A stretch of DNA of 64,000 nt from Prorocentrum cordatum (taxonomy: Eukaryota > Sar > Dinophyceae > Prorocentrales > Prorocentraceae). The stretch spans positions 1 through 64,000 of the forward strand of contig CAUYUJ010003014.1 of assembly GCA_963575745.1 (NCBI GenBank). Direction: 5' to 3'. Below, in pieces: positions 1 to 11,818 of this stretch (position 1 is the first letter of the stretch; every line of letters begins with the position of its first letter). The notes beneath the pieces are model-generated. The model was given only the letters and a program-made list of their open reading frames with translations. It did not search any database and was not told where the DNA came from. A program made the position numbers and the translations under genes.

Positions 1-31
<31 letters not shown>

Positions 32-98
32 GAGGAGGAGGAGGAGGAGGAGGAGGAGGAGGAGGAGGAGGAGGAGGAGGAGGGGGGGGAGGAGGGTC
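1..98. repeat. (GGA)n microsatellite
   Basis: Almost pure GGA trinucleotide run with short G tracts at both edges. It continues off the left edge of the window, so its true length is unknown. Confidence 0.97.
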
Positions 99-139
99 CT
101 CAGGGGGGGTCCTCGAAGGCATCTCGGAACACCGGAAGG

Positions 140-430
140 AAGTCCAATATTGGAGCCAAACGCAAACTTGGACCCCAGGTCCAATATTCGACATCCTGTT
201 TGGACAATCGAGAGGCGTGGAAAGCCCCGACGACATGGCTGAACGCGGGTCCAATATTGGCCCTGGAGGTCAACTTCTTGGAGCGAGGGTCCAATATTGA
301 AGACCCAGAGAAGTTTCGGAACCAGGGCCCAATATTTGACCAAATGCCAATATTGGACCCCAGGTCCAACGTTGGACGTCTGGATTGGACAGTATCCAAT
401 ATTCCAATTTACACATTTTCCAATGCTGTC
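140..430. repeat. Cluster of CCAATATTGG-type palindromes
   Basis: About eight variants of the palindromic word TCCAATATTGGA occur within 270 bp, near 142, 179, 250, 290, 328, 346, 364 and 393, often preceded by GGG or CAGG. Spacing is irregular (about 18 to 70 bp), so this is a motif cluster and not a simple tandem repeat. The AT-rich palindromic core stands out from GC-rich surroundings. It could be a decayed minisatellite or a set of binding sites; the sequence alone does not say which. Confidence 0.75.
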
Positions 431-1379
431 CAATCCGAGCAGGCCCCTCCCCGACATTAGAAACCGCCAGTGGGCGCGAAGAAAATGGGAACGTGCGCCG
501 CCGTTCACGCGGGCGCGAACGCGTGCAGCCAAGTTCGCTTACCAGCCAAAGGAGCCACTCATTTACAATTACAGCAGTCTGCGCAGTGGCAGACCCCGCT
601 ACGGCCACCGACCTCGCACGCGCTGGCACGCGAGTCGCGCGGCGCCTCGCTGAGCGCGAATTGTCCCAGGTATCCGCTTAGAAAATCCTCCTCCATGCCA
701 AATGAGAGCTGACGTCAAGGATGCGAGCTGACGTCAGGTACGCGGAATACACGCGCAAAGCCAGCGTTTTCAACGACAGCATAGCCGAGCAGGTGGGCGC
801 AAGGCGCCTCCCACGGCGTGGGGGCATATCAGCGCGGATGGACATGGGGCACAGTGCAACTTCGACGCCAAAGGGGAACCGATCATATGCGAGCAGGCCC
901 GGACGGAGGCGGAGCTGGACCAGTTTCGCCACGGCCGACCGCGCAAGGGTTCAAGGACCCGAGGATATCGCCAACACTTACAGCCATAACGTAAAGGACA
1001 TGTTCATCAAGTTTATGACCAACGAGGATGTCCCGATCACAAACATCATCGCCAGGACCGAGCTGAAGACGAGCTCCCCCGCGGCCGATCCACGCCGGCA
1101 AGGGGGCCCCGGCAATATCGCGGACGACGCGCGCCGCGTGGCCAGCGACGAGATGGTCCGCTTGTTCCGCCCTTGATCGCCATGTGCCAGTTTGCTACAG
1201 CGGCGCCATTTCCCACACCAGAGCTGGCAAGCAGAATTTGCCAATAATCAGACAAGCTGCAAGGGGCGCGCAGATCGACGAGTGATGCAAATCAGCCGCG
1301 TGATTGCCAGGCGCCATGTTAGTTTCTTCGTGGCGCGCGACCTACTACGCGACGTTTAGCGTGTAATCGCACCGAAGAG
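431..1379. other. Unrecognised segment with one open frame (721-1176, +)
   Basis: No family recognised. An open frame of 151 codons runs from 721 to 1176 on the plus strand. Its second half, around 955-1180, reads like ordinary protein (acidic and hydrophobic residues mixed, few runs), while the first half is arginine and serine rich as expected of GC-rich non-coding DNA. It lies directly upstream of the reverse transcriptase remnant and could be part of the same degraded element, but no motif supports this. Confidence 0.3.
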
Positions 1380-1910
1380 AAGCACATATTTTATTACCCA
1401 CGCGACCCTCACGGACATCAACGCCTTGTTGCGCGATGGAAGATGATGGGCCCTGCTTTTCTTGGACCTCAGAGACGCTTTCTACGCGGTGGTTTTTGAC
1501 TTCTCTCTACAACCTGCCGAGGGAGGGCGAAGTCCGATCATTTGATGCTATGGACATACCACTCTTGCAACAACCGTTCCTGCAGCGAGCGTTGCATGGC
1601 ACGCCCTGCGTCGATGCGAACGTCGAGGTCGAACGCCGCGTGGCCCTACCACGAGGCGCCCGCGCCGCCCTGCGGGCAACCGCAAAGGGGTCGACGCGCA
1701 TTGCCCAACCACCATCAGGCACGAGACCGGGCGCCCCCATGACTGACTTCTCTTGCAGCGTTGTTTTCTCGAGGGGTGCCGAAGCATATCTGCGGATGCG
1801 ATCGACCGAGCCACCCAGTGCGACATCGACTGCGACATGCCGAGCACCTGCAGCGACCAGACATTCGGGGCCGTTGATCCCCAAACCGAACGTGGCATAA
1901 TTTTTACTCG
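1380..1910 (+). pseudogene. Non-LTR (LINE-type) reverse transcriptase remnant
   Basis: Two reverse transcriptase blocks are visible on the plus strand in different frames. Near 1450-1490 one frame reads ALLFLDLRDAFYAVV, the motif A palm segment with its catalytic aspartate. Near 1718-1765 another frame reads GTRPGAPMTDFSCSVVF, which matches the motif B segment GTRPGDP-x-AD typical of dinoflagellate LINE reverse transcriptases. A stop near 1541 and at least one frameshift separate them. No YADD-type motif C follows before the sequence changes character near 1910, so the domain is truncated on its 3' side. The element would copy its RNA at a nicked genomic target; this copy cannot encode a working enzyme. 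Family assignment rests on motif recognition by eye. Confidence 0.65.
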
Positions 1911-2120
1911 AACCGCTCAGCGGGGTCGGATATCAAGAAGAGGACCACCGAGTCCACGGTGAGCGGCGGCCCGCTGCGGAAGCACAGTTTCTCCAAACAG
2001 TGCTTGCGCTTATACGGGCCCTTACTTGCCTTGACCATCTCGGGGGGTGAATGGCGGTTTCCGCGGGCGGCGCCGCCCGTCGCCGCCGTCGCCGCCGCGG
2101 CCGCCGTTCTCTTGTCTAAA

Positions 2121-3520
2121 GAGAAAATAGAGTCTACCCCCCCCCCTCCCCCGGCGTTCTCGCCCCCCCTTTCGGGCGTGTAAATCATGCGATTCTGACC
2201 GCGTGTCCATCCTATGTATGAATTATCCCCGGGGGCCGGCCCCCCCCCCCCTGAGGTTCCTTTGTAAAAAAAGAACGCGGTGGCATTTTTTTCTGACATC
2301 GTACTTTTTCGCGAATCCCTAGCAACAAATGGGGCGAAGTGCGCGCGCGCGTCGTCGCGCACGCATGCGGATGCCCTTCGAAAACTTTCGGTGCCGGAAG
2401 GATGTCGCAGTCGATTTTTAACAATCGCACAGAAGCACATGGTTTCGGAATTCTGATTTGCTTAAAAAAGATTGCGCGCGAGCGCTTGCGAAAACTTAAG
2501 AAATCACGAGTTTTTTCAATATGTGCACAACGCGATGCCAAACGGGTTTCGCGCGCGCATGTCGAAATCTGTCGAGCGCCCTTGCGCGCGTGCCGTCGCG
2601 AGAATCCCCCTTGCAAGACATGGGGCGAAGTGCAGACGCGCGCGTCGCGCGCGCATGCCGAAATCTTTCAAGACCCATCGGTTTCGGAAGGATTTCAACA
2701 TCGCGCGACCAAAGAACCTGAAAACATATCAGGTCTCGCAACGCGGATTTCAACAAGAGCGGGCGCGCGCTCTTGCGTCGTCGTCGTCGTCGCCGTCCTC
2801 CTTCCTCCCGCGTCGTCGTCGTCGTCGTCGCCTACGTCGCCCTTTGTCTTTCCCCGTGTTCGTCGTCGTCGTCCTCTTTGGCGTCGTGGTCGTTTCCGTC
2901 GTCGTTGTCGCCGTGGTCGCCCTTCCTCCTTCTCCCTCGTCGTCGTCGTCCGTCGTCGGCGTCTCGTCGTCGCCCCTCATTTCGTCGCCGTCGTCGTCGT
3001 CGTCTTCGTCGTTGTCGTCGACGGCGTCGCCGTCCGTCTCCGTCCTCGTCCTTCGCGTCGTCGCCGTCCTCCCCCTTCCCTCGTCGTTGTCGTCGTTGTC
3101 GTCGTTGTCGCCGTCGTCGTCCTCCCTCCTCCGTCGTCGTCGTCTTCGTTGGCGACGTCGTCGTCGTCGTCGTCGTCGTTGTCTTCGTCGTCGGCGTCGT
3201 CGGCGTCGTCGGCGTCGGCGTCGTCGTCGTCGTCGTCGTCGTCGGCGTCGTCGTCGTCGGTGTCGTCGTCGTCGTTGTCGTCGAAGCCGTTGGAGACGTT
3301 GTCGGCGTCGTCGTCGTCGGCGTCGGCGGCGCCGTCGTCGTCGTTGTCGCTGTCGTTGTCGGCGTCGGTGTCGCGGCCAAGTGCCGCGCGGCACCTACCG
3401 TCACGGTCTTGTCTTAAGATGTAAGATGTCTCGCGACCTCGTTGCGGGCGGGGGGGGGGGGGGGGGCGTTTGCACGAGCAGCGGGGAGGGCGGCTTCCAG
3501 ACGGTCAAAGTGGTTAAAAC
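2121..3520 (+). repeat. Satellite U unit 1 (type A, GTC array)
   Basis: First recognisable unit, about 1.4 kb. It carries both copies of the GCATGCCGAAATC hairpin region (near 2350-2410 in decayed form and 2655-2700). The unit then has a GTC array from about 2773 to 3380 and a conserved closing segment around 3380-3515 (GTGCCGCGCGGCACCTACCG, then a G-run and a TTTGCACGAGCAG block). Confidence 0.85.
2773..3380. repeat. Imperfect (GTC)n array
   Basis: About 600 bp of GTC/GTT/GCC trinucleotides, open in several frames on both strands. The long valine-, serine- or arginine-rich reading frames here are by-products of the repeat and are not genes. Confidence 0.95.
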
Positions 3521-4699
3521 GAGAATAGACTCTACCCCCCACCCCCTCCGGGAATGCGATTGGCGATCCCTTTTTAGTTTCGCATTTCAACAGACGTGCG
3601 ATGCTGCCCCATCGCCGATCCTTCTTAAAGTTTTGCACCATCCCAGGGGGGGCCGGCGTTCCCCGCCGCCATCCTCTGCAAAAAACAGCATGCGCTCGCG
3701 TTCTTTACATCAGAAACCATGAATTGTCAAGAGCCCCCTGCAACGCGCGGGACGAAGTGCACGCGCGCGCGTCATCCCGCGCGCGCGCCGAAACCCGCTA
3801 AACATATGTGGCGTCGCACGGATCTCAAAACCGCGCGTCCAAAGGACATGTGAACATTGGCTTTCGCAACATCCGTGTCCAAAAAAAAGCTTGCGCTCGC
3901 GCTCTTTGGAGTTCTTAAGGAAGCCATCGGTTGTTCGACATGCATGTCCATGGGCCTCTGCCAAACGGGCATCTGCTGCCGCGCGCCGACGTCATCCACG
4001 CGCCCCTGCGCGCGCGCTGGGGGGGGGGGGGGGGGCGCGATCCGCGCGGCGTAGCGCCATTTGGGCCGCTCGCGCGTCGGCCGCGCGCGCATGTCGATAA
4101 CTTCAAAACGCCTTCATCTCCGACGCGAGGACGCCGTCGTCGTCGTCGGCGCGATCAGCATTTGCGCCCGCACTGGCCGCGCCTTCGTCGTTGTCAACAT
4201 CGCCACCAGCATCGCTACCATCATCGTCGCGTCTACCGGCGTCGGCGTTGCCACGACGCCGCGCCCGCCCAAGTAGCCGACTTGCATTGAAGTGCCCGCT
4301 GGGGCGCGCTTGGCGGTCGGCGCCGCCGCGGCCGCGTCGGTCGCGCCAAACTAGCTGACCGCTGCGCGCTTGTCTTGTGACGGTCCGCGTCGTCACCGCC
4401 ATCGCCATTGTCATTGTGGCGTCTGCCTTTGTCGACGTCGCCGCGGTGCCGCGCCCGCCCAAATCGCCGACTCGCACTGAAGTGCCCGCTGGGATGCGCC
4501 CAGCGGCCAGCGCCGCCGCGCCGCGTCGGCCGCGCCAAACTAGCCGGCCGCGGCGCGCTCGCGCGCTGGCTTGCGCGGCCGCAGAGACGCACCTGCCAGC
4601 GCCAGGTACTCGTCGCAACCGCCGCCGCATGGGCAGTGTAAGCCGAGCTGCGGGCGGGCGGGATCGTTCCGCGCAGCCCATTCTCATGCCGAACAAGTC
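3521..4699 (+). repeat. Satellite U unit 2 (type B, with internally duplicated tail)
   Basis: Begins with GAGAATAGACTCTACCCCCC. The type B tail containing CGCGCCCGCCCAA and AGTGCCCGCTGGG occurs twice (around 4255-4355 and 4445-4545), an internal duplication of about 190 bp not seen in the other units. A G-run of about 16 nt sits near 4020. Confidence 0.85.
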
Positions 4700-6030
4700 A
4701 GCAGGATCCGCCGCCGCCCCCCCCTCCCACCCCAGCTTTATCGGTGTACCTTCTTGCGTTGCAAACTTCATTCGGTTCTGCCCCATCGATAACCCTAAAT
4801 GTAACTTTGAACCATCCCAGCCCAGACGGGTTCGATCTCCGCCGTCATCCTCTCCAACAAATGTTATGGGCGCGCGCGGCTTCATTGGCAATTCGCAGTT
4901 GTCAAGAATCCCGTGCAAAGAGAACGACGGGGCGAAGTGCGCGCGCGCGTCGTCGCGCGCGCGTGCCAACGTGCTTCAAACACCTTCGGTTTCCCACGGG
5001 CTTCAAAGTCGAGCGTCAAAGGGGCATCTAAAAAAGCACATGGTTCCGCAGCGCTGGTTTTCAAAATAAGCGCGCGCGCGTTCTTGCAAATTCTCGAGAT
5101 AACCACTAGCTGTACATAATTTTCAGAACGTGCTACAGAACGGGCTTCGCGCGCGCACGTCGAAATCATTCGAACGCCTTAGCGCGCGCGCCGTCGCGAG
5201 AATCCTCTTTGCCAACCATGGGGCGAAGTGCGCGCGCGTCGTCGCGCGCGCATGCCGAAATCCGTTAAACACCTTCGATCTCGCGCGGATTTCAAAAGCC
5301 CGTGCCCAAAGAACATGTAAACACTTATCCTCGCAACATCCGTTTTCAAAAGAAGCTTGCGCGCGACCTCGGGGATTCTTAAGGAAACCATCGGTTGTTC
5401 GACATGTTCATGGACTTCTGCCAAGCGGGCCTCTGGCGCCGCATGCCGACATCATTCGCGCGCCCTTGCGCGCGTGCTGAGGGGGCGGGGGGCGCGATCC
5501 GCGTCAAATGCCGCCGCGCGGGCCGCTCGCGCGCCGGCCGCGCGCGCGCGTCGAACTCTTCCCAAAACCTCCATCACCGACGCGATGGCGCCGTCATCGT
5601 CGCCGGCGCGATCAGCGTCGGCGACCGCGCCGGCCGCGCCTTCGTCGGCGCGAACACCGCCGCCAGCATCGCGACCACCATCATCGCGTCTACCGTCGTC
5701 GGCGTTGCCATGAGCATGCGCCCGCCCAAGTCGCCGACGCGCGGTGGAGTGCCCGCTGGGATGCGCCCAGCGGTCGGCGCCGCCGCGGCCGCCTCGGCGG
5801 CGCCAAACTAATTGGCCGCCGCGCGCGCTAGGGCTGGCGCGGCCACGGGGACGCACCGGCCAGGGCGCGCCTCGGCCACGGGAATGCACCGGCCAGCGCT
5901 AAGCATGTATCGCAATTGCCACCGCACGGGCTTTGCAAACCGAGTTGCGGGTGGGTGGGTGGGATGTCTGCAAGAGCAAGGGATGTGTCAAGGCGTTCAA
6001 TCAAATCACTTGCACCGCGTATATTCTCCT
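4700..6030 (+). repeat. Satellite U unit 3 (type B)
   Basis: About 1.3 kb. It contains two copies of the GGGGCGAAGTGC plus alternating-GC segment (near 4930 and 5220). It ends in the type B tail, with CGCGCCCGCCCAA replaced by a close variant near 5720 and a TAA where most units have TAG after GCGCCAAAC. Confidence 0.85.
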
Positions 6031-6974
6031 TTCTAAAAACATAATTTCCCCCCCGGGGATATCGGTTCCCTTTTTCGCATTGCAATTCACATCCGGCTTC
6101 GCACCATCGCCCATCCGAAGTATGAATTCGCACCATCCCACGGGGAATGGCATTGCCCCCCCCCCGCCATCCTCTGCGCAACAAAATGCAATGCGCGCGC
6201 TCGTTTACCAAAAACCATGAGTTTCCACGAGTCCCTTGCAAGCGATGGGACGAAGAGCGCGCGCGCGAGTCGTCGCGCGCATGCCAGAATGCGTCAGCAA
6301 CAGAAAGTCGAGCCTCCAAGCACCATGTGAAGAACACAGGGTTTCGTGACGCGGATATCCAAAACAAGCTTTTGCGCGCGTTCTTGCGAATTCTGAAGAA
6401 AGCTTGGGTTCTGCAACACGTTCATGACACATGCGGGCCACTTTTGCGCGTCGGCCGCGCGCGCGTCTCGAACTCTTCCCAAAACCTCCATCACCGACGC
6501 GATGGCGCCGTCATCGTCGCAGGCGTGATCAGCATCGGCGCTGTCGCTGTCAGCATCGTCGTCGCTGTCAGCATCGCCGCCAGCATCTCTGTGATCATTG
6601 TCGTCTACCGTCGTCGACGTCGCCATGATACCGCGCCCGCCTAAGGCGCCGACGCGCGCTGAAGTGCCCGCTGGGATGTGCGGGGCGGTCAGCGCCATCG
6701 CGTTCGCGTCGGTCGCGCCAAACCAGCCGGTCGCTGCGCGCGCGAGCATGCGCGGGCTAGCGCGGCCGCGGAGATGCACCAGCCAACGCCAAGCACTCAT
6801 CGCAATCGCTTCCGCATGGGCAGTGAAAACTCAGTTACCGGTGGGTAGGTGGGATAATTGCTCGAGTTGCCATATCCAAGTTCGGCAAACGAATTGCAGA
6901 GCGCAGTTTGCACTGCAGAGGCTGCGCTGCATAGGTTGCGCCGCGTAGGTTGCACCGCGTTGGTTTTCCATCCT
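6031..6974 (+). repeat. Satellite U unit 4 (type B, shortest)
   Basis: About 0.94 kb. It lacks the second GAAGTGC segment found in unit 3. Its type B tail lies near 6440-6740. The distal end, 6885-6962, contains the short TTGCACCGCGTAGG-like repeat described separately. Confidence 0.85.
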
Positions 6975-8280
6975 GAAAAGAGAATGGATTCAAATCCCCC
7001 CCCCCGCCCCCCGGATTATCGCCCCCCCTTTTCTCGTTGCTACGTGCGTCTGATTCTGCCTTATCGCCCATCCTACATCTGCATTCGCGCCGCCCCAGGG
7101 CGGCAGGCATGCCCCCGCCCCCCTCGTCTGCAACAAATATCATGCGCGCGCGCTCGCTTATAACAAATCATATGTTTCCAAGATCCCCTAGCCAAGCAAT
7201 GAGACGAAGTGCACGCGCGCGCTGTTGCGCGCGCGCGCGCCAAAGTCCCCGCGCCACCGTGGGTTTCACACGGGTCTCAAATACAGCGTCAAACAGATAC
7301 AACCACCTGGCTTCGCAACGCGGGATTTCAAACTAAGATTGCGTTTGCGTTCTTGCGATTTCTTGAGAAATCATGCGGGGATCAGCAATTTCAGAAAATG
7401 CGACCAAACGGGCTTCGCGCGCCCACGTTCAAATCGTTCGAGCGCCCTGGCGCGCGCGCCGTCGCGAGAATCCTTCGTTGCAAGACGTGGCGTCTTTGCC
7501 CGCGCTCGCGTCGTCGCGCGCCCGCGCCGGAAGCCGTCGGCACTTTTCGGCCCCGTAGCGACGTCAAGACCGAGTGCCCAAAACACATGCACACACGTGG
7601 TTGCCAAGCATCAGTTTTCAAAAAGGGCACGCTCGCGCTCGCGCGGATTCTTAAGAAAACCGCTCGTTGTCTTTTTGTTAAACGTGCTCATTACATTCGC
7701 CCAAGCACCTCGTTCGCGCGTCCTTGCGCGCGTGTTTTGGCGGGCGCGATCCGCGTCAACGACTGCCGCGCGGGCCAATTTCGCGCGTCGGCCGCGCGAG
7801 CGTGGCAAACTCTTTCCAAACCTTCATCGCGGGCGCGAGGGCACCGTTATCGTTGTCGGCGCGATCGGCATCGGCGCCTGCGCCTTCGTCGTTGCCAACA
7901 TCGTCACCAGCATCGCCACTATCATCATCGTGTCCACCGTTGTCGGCGTTGCCATGATACCGCGCCCGCCCAAATCGCTGACTCGCAGTGGAGTGCCCGC
8001 TGGGATGCGCCCAGCGGTCAGCGCCACCGCGGCCGCGTCGGTCGCGCCAACCTAGCTCGCCGCCGAGCGCGCGCTAGCGTTGGCGCGGCCGCAGAGATGC
8101 ACCAGCCAGCGCCAAGCATGCATCGCGATCGCCACCGCATGGGTTTTGCAGACCAAGTTGCGGGTGGGCCGGCGGGGCGTTTGCAAGGGCAGTTCGTTTA
8201 ATTCAATCTCGCTACGTGGATTGCACCGCGTCCTTTGCATTACATAAGCTGTGCCGCGTTCATTGCGCCACGTAGCGTCT
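6975..8280 (+). repeat. Satellite U unit 5 (type B)
   Basis: About 1.3 kb, with both GAAGTGC and GCGAGAATCC blocks and a well-preserved type B tail at 7840-8060. The last 65 bp repeat the TTGCACCGCGTAG-like word. Confidence 0.85.
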
Positions 8281-10140
8281 CCTTTTCCAAACGCACAATA
8301 GACCCCGCCCCCCCCTCCCCGCCCCACTGGATCATCGACCTCCTTTATTCATATTGCAATGTGCAAAAGATCCTGCCCCAACGTCCATTTTAAAAATGAA
8401 TTCGCACCATCCTTGGAAGGCTGGCATCGCCCCCCCTGTCGTCCTTTGCAGCGCATGCCATGTGCGCGCAGTCGTTTATCAAAGCTCATTAGTTGCCGAG
8501 AACCCCGTGCAACAAATTGGACGAAATGCGCGCGCGCGTGGTCGCGCGCGCACGCCGGAACCCTCGAAACTTTCCGGCGTCGGAAAGATTTCAAAATCGA
8601 GTGCCCCAAAAAGCGTTCAACATCGCATGGTGTCGCAATATCTGCTCTCCCAAAAAATGCTTGCTTGCTTGCGCGCTCTTGCGATTTTTAATACAACCAT
8701 GTTATATATACCTATACGACCACCCTTCTGTTGATAAGGAGGTTCGGGGGGGAGGAACCAACGTTTCCTTCGATCGGTCTCACTATCGATCTCATTATTG
8801 ATTTCAGTATCGGTCTCGCTCGATCGATCTCCCTCGATCGATCTCGCAATCGATCTCACAATCGATCTCACGCGATCTCACTCGATCTATCTCACACTCG
8901 ATCTCACCCGATCATCATCATCATCGCCCTCATCATCATCAGCATCATCATCAGCATCCATCATCATCAGCATCAACATCAATATCAGCATCATCAGCAT
9001 CATCATCATCACCATCACATCATCATCATTATCATCATCATCAACATCATCATCATCGTCACCATCAACATCATCATCGCGGGACACCGGCGGGACACCG
9101 CGGGCCACCGGCCGCCCGGAAGGGAGACATTTGGTCGGGCCGCGCTTCAGCCACACGGGACACCAGCGGGACACCGGCGGGGCACCGCGGGCCACCGGTC
9201 GCCCGGAAGGGAGACATTTGGTCCGGCCGCGCCTCAGCCACAGGAGACTTTCTTCTCGCCCGCCCACGCAGCTTCGCCTCGCCCGCACGCACGGCGCGCA
9301 CGAACACGAAACCGAACTCGATTTCCCGGTCGGGGGGCTCTCCGTTCCACTTCGATATCACCCCCTCACCTCCTATATATATATATACACAGCATGGAGC
9401 ATTGCCGAACGGCCTCCAGCGCCGCATGCCGACGTCATTCGCGCGCCCATGCGCGCGTGCCGGGGGGGGGGGGGCGCAGTCCGCGTCGCACTCGTACATG
9501 TGGGCCATCATCGCTTGTCGGCCGCGCGCGCATGTCGAACCCTTCCCAAAGCCTTCATCGCCGACGCGAGGACGTCGTCATCGTTCGTCGTTGGCGTGAT
9601 CAGCATCGACGCCCGCCTTGGCCGCGCCATCGTCGGTGTGAACATCGTCAGCGCCATCGCTACTATCAGTATCGTGTCTACAGTTGTCGGCGTTGCCATA
9701 TACCGCGCCCGCCCACGTCATTGACTCGCAGTGAATTGCTCGCTGGGATGCGCCCAGCGGTCAGTGCCACCGCGGCCGCGTCGGCGGCGCCAAACTAGCT
9801 GGCTGCTGCGCGCGCGCGTGCTAGGGTTGGCGCGGCCGCAGAGATGCACCAGCCGACGCCGAGCAGACGTCGCAATCGCCATCGCATCGGTTTTGCAGAC
9901 AAAGTTGCGGGTGAGTGGGTGCGATAGTTGCAAGGGCATGGGACGTGTCAGCCCGTTTATTACGATCAATTGCGCCGCGTAGTGTTGCGTTGCATAGGTA
10001 GTATCGCGTGAGTAGCACCACGTCGATTGCAACGCATAGGCTGCAATGCGCAGGTTACACCGCGTAGATTGCATTACATAGGTCGCACCGCATATACTGC
10101 ATTACATGGGTTGCTTCGCGTTGATTATTGTTCCTAAACG
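8281..10140 (+). repeat. Satellite U unit 6 (type B, with ~0.7-kb internal insertion)
   Basis: The normal unit order is interrupted from about 8700 to 9395 by unrelated simple sequences and resumes with 'GCCGCATGCCGACGTCATTC' near 9420, the junction seen uninterrupted in units 2 and 3. The tail near 9570-9800 is type B with a frameshift relative to the others. The distal 170 bp (9955-10130) is an expanded TTGCACCGCGTAG-type array. Confidence 0.85.
8700..9395. repeat. Composite simple-repeat insertion in satellite U unit 6
   Basis: Four blocks in order. 8768-8908 is an imperfect CGATCTCA octamer array. 8909-9078 is an ATC trinucleotide run. 9080-9242 holds two copies of a ~80-bp GC-rich unit starting CGGGACACCGG and ending CAGCCACA. 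9378-9392 is a short TA run. None of these blocks occurs at this place in the other seven units. Confidence 0.85.
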
Positions 10141-11035
10141 GAGACTAGACTCTACCCCCCCTGCCGTTATCCCCTTCCTTCGGGCATGTTAATCATATAA
10201 TATTATGACCACATGTGCATCCTACATATGAATTTGCACTATCCCAGGGAGGCCGGCATCGCCCCCCCCCCGAGTTTTTTTTTGTTGTTTGTTTATGCTT
10301 CCTCTTTCTTTTGAAAAAAGGATACGCGGGGGCATCTTTTTGTTCGAACATAACATTTGTTCGCGAATCCCTTGCGTCAAGTAAGACGAAATGCGCGCGC
10401 GCGTTTTCGCGCGCGCATGCCGAACTCCTCCAAAAACCTTCGGTGCCAGAAGGATTTCGCAATCGAGTTTCCAAAGAACATAAAACAACAGAGGGTTTAC
10501 GCGCGAGTCCTTGTGAAATCTGAAGAAAACTGTTTGTTTCCCAATAATTTCACAACTTGCTACCAAACGGGCTTCGCGCGCGCATGTCGAAATCTGTCGA
10601 AAGCCCTTGCGCGTGTGCCGTCGCGAGAATCAGTTGCAAAACGTGGGACGAGCAACAGACGCGCGCGTCGTCGCGCGCGCATGCCGAAATCCTTCAAAAC
10701 CCATAGGCTTCGGAAGGGTTTCAACACCGTGTGTCCCAAGGACCTACAAACACACAAGGTTTCGCAACACGGATTTTCAACAAAAGCGCGCGCGTGCGCT
10801 CTTGCGTCGTCGTCGTCGTCGTCGTCGCCGTCCTCCCTCCTCCCGCGTCGCCGTCGTCGCCTACGTCGCCTGCGTCGTCCTCTGTCTTTCTTGGTGTTCG
10901 TCGTTCTCGTCAACTTTGGCGTCGTGGTCGTTTCCGTCGTCGTTGTCGCCGTGGTCGTCCTTCCTCCTCCTTCCTCGTCGTCGTCGTCGTCGTCCGTCGT
11001 CGGCGTCTCGTCGTCGCCCTCCTATTTCGTCGCCA

Positions 11036-11073
<38 letters not shown>

Positions 11074-11706
11074 CGTCCTCCCTCGTCGTTGTCGTCGTCG
11101 GCGTCGCCGTCCTTCCTCCTTTTCGTCGTTCGCGTCGTCGCCGTCCTCCCCCCTCCCTCCCTCGTCGTTGTCGTCGTTGTCGTCGTTGTCGCCGTCGTCG
11201 TCCTCCCTCCTCCCTCGTCGTCGTCTTCGTTGGCGACGTCGTCGTCGTCGTCTTCGTCGTCGTCGTCGGCGTCGGCGTCGTCGTCGTCTTCGTCGTCGTC
11301 GACGTCGGCGTCGTCGTCGTCGTCGCCACCGTCGTCGTCGGCGTCGTTGGCGTCGTCGTCGTCGTCGGTGTCGTCGTTGTCGTCGTCGGCGTCGTCGTCG
11401 TCGTCGTTTTCATCGTCGTCGGCGACGTCGTCGTCGTCGTCGGTGTCGTCGTCGTCGTCGTTGTCGGCGTCGTCGAAGTCGTTGGAGGCGTCGTCGGTGT
11501 CGTCGTTGTCGTTGTCGTCGACGTCGTCATCGTTGTTGTCGCTGTCGTCGTCGGCGTCGCTGTCGTTGCGAAGTGCCATTTGGTACCCACCGTCACGGTC
11601 GTAAGAGATTTTGCAAACCAAGTTGCGGGTGGGTGGGTGGGATGTTTGCGCGAGCAGTGGGGTGGGCAACTCATTGCGAACAGCAATTAATTCTCTTTTC
11701 AAAAAA
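10141..11706 (+). repeat. Satellite U unit 7 (type A, GTC array)
   Basis: Starts with GAGACTAGACTCTACCCCCC. The two hairpin-bearing segments lie near 10420-10460 and 10685-10730. The GTC array spans about 10805-11565 and the closing segment is near 11570-11700 with AAGTTGCGGGTGGGTGG. Confidence 0.88.
10805..11565. repeat. Imperfect (GTC)n array
   Basis: About 760 bp of GTC-rich trinucleotides in the 3' half of satellite U unit 7. Reading frames here are repeat artefacts. Confidence 0.95.
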
Positions 11707-11767
11707 GAGAATAGACTCTACCCCCCCCCCCGGACTTAACGTTTCCCCTTGGAATAGTCGAATTTCA

Positions 11768-11772
11768 TATAT

Positions 11773-11815
<43 letters not shown>
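11768..11815. repeat. (TA)n microsatellite
   Basis: About 48 bp of TA dinucleotides with a few substitutions, inside satellite U unit 8 and absent from the other units. Confidence 0.95.

Positions 11816-11818
<3 letters not shown>

Noticed and set aside
2339-3424. Long Arg/Val/Ser-rich frames over the GTC arrays of satellite U (also 10357-11941 and 12101-13406)
   Set aside because: Open frames result from the GTC period and are open on both strands; the same arrays give different peptides in each frame.
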